A DNA stretch of 5,810 nucleotides from Methanothrix sp. (lineage in GTDB: Archaea > Halobacteriota > Methanosarcinia > Methanotrichales > Methanotrichaceae), in NCBI GenBank assembly GCA_012798025.1, contig JAAZNX010000072.1, positions 1-5,810 on the forward strand, given 5' to 3'. The notes under the pieces were generated by a model. It had not been told where the DNA came from, ran no database searches, and worked only from the letters and a program-made list of their open reading frames with translations. Of the stretch, positions 5,687 to 5,810 are shown in pieces. Within the stretch, counting starts at the first letter, position 1, and every line of letters starts with the position of its first letter. Both the position numbers and the translations under genes were made by a program.

Positions 5687-5810
5687 TTTCGTTTGATGCT
5701 TGCAATATCTCCCAGCGTCAATCCTCTGCTTGCACTACTGGCCTTAACCTTGGCCTCTGTTGCCTGGTCCGTGAGCTTTATGTTGAGCTCTCTCTCAAGC
5801 TTCTTGCGGA
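5683..5810 (-). CDS. C-terminal end of an unidentified gene (5' partial)
   Basis: The minus-strand frame entering at 5808 is open for 41 codons and ends at TGA 5685-5683. The tail is basic and mostly helical: RKKLERELNIKLTDQ, then a Lys/Ala/Ser-rich linker and GLTLGDIASIKRK at the end. The stop overlaps the ATG of the synthase gene by 4 nt (ATGA), the coupling arrangement repeated one gene further down, so this is the upstream member of the same operon. The other two minus-strand frames here hit stops early, which supports this frame. The family cannot be recognised from this tail. Confidence 0.6.
   Translation of the reverse strand, partial: RKKLERELNIKLTDQATEAKVKASSASRGLTLGDIASIKRK

Overview
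The window looks archaeal and is most consistent with a methanogen of the Methanosarcinia, possibly Methanothrix/Methanosaeta. The lineage is an inference: an archaeal-type AMP phosphorylase, an archaeal-type DUF89 protein and a COG1665-like nucleotidyltransferase lie in one compact, GC-moderate operon with GAGG-type ribosome binding sites. No rRNA, tRNA or CRISPR array is visible.

The right five-sixths (about 938-5810) is one tightly packed minus-strand operon, transcribed from right to left. In order it holds: the 3' end of an unidentified gene; a short YrdC/TsaC-type L-threonylcarbamoyladenylate synthase (tRNA t6A synthesis); a nucleotidyltransferase-fold protein with a beta-rich C-terminus; AMP phosphorylase (deoA); a histone-deacetylase-fold amidohydrolase; and a DUF89 metal-dependent phosphatase-like protein. 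Two junctions overlap by 4 nt and the others are 2, 12 and 20 nt, so co-transcription and translational coupling are very likely. AMP phosphorylase starts the archaeal NMP salvage route that yields ribose 1,5-bisphosphate. The partner enzymes, R15P isomerase and form III Rubisco, are not in the window. The DUF89 protein could fit a phosphometabolite clean-up role, but this is not shown.

The left sixth (1-937) is different: short, broken or unrecognised pieces on both strands. It holds the C-terminus of a coiled-coil protein with a 21-bp tandem repeat, a possible stem-loop terminator, a small orphan ORF on the minus strand, an internal fragment of a CRISPR integrase gene (cas1) on the plus strand, and the N-terminal third of a DEDD-type 3'-5' exonuclease on the minus strand that abuts the cas1 fragment. 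This looks like a decayed accessory or defence region next to a housekeeping operon. The cas1 relic and the amidohydrolase that lacks the usual catalytic tyrosine are the most notable points. I found no convincing intact new system.
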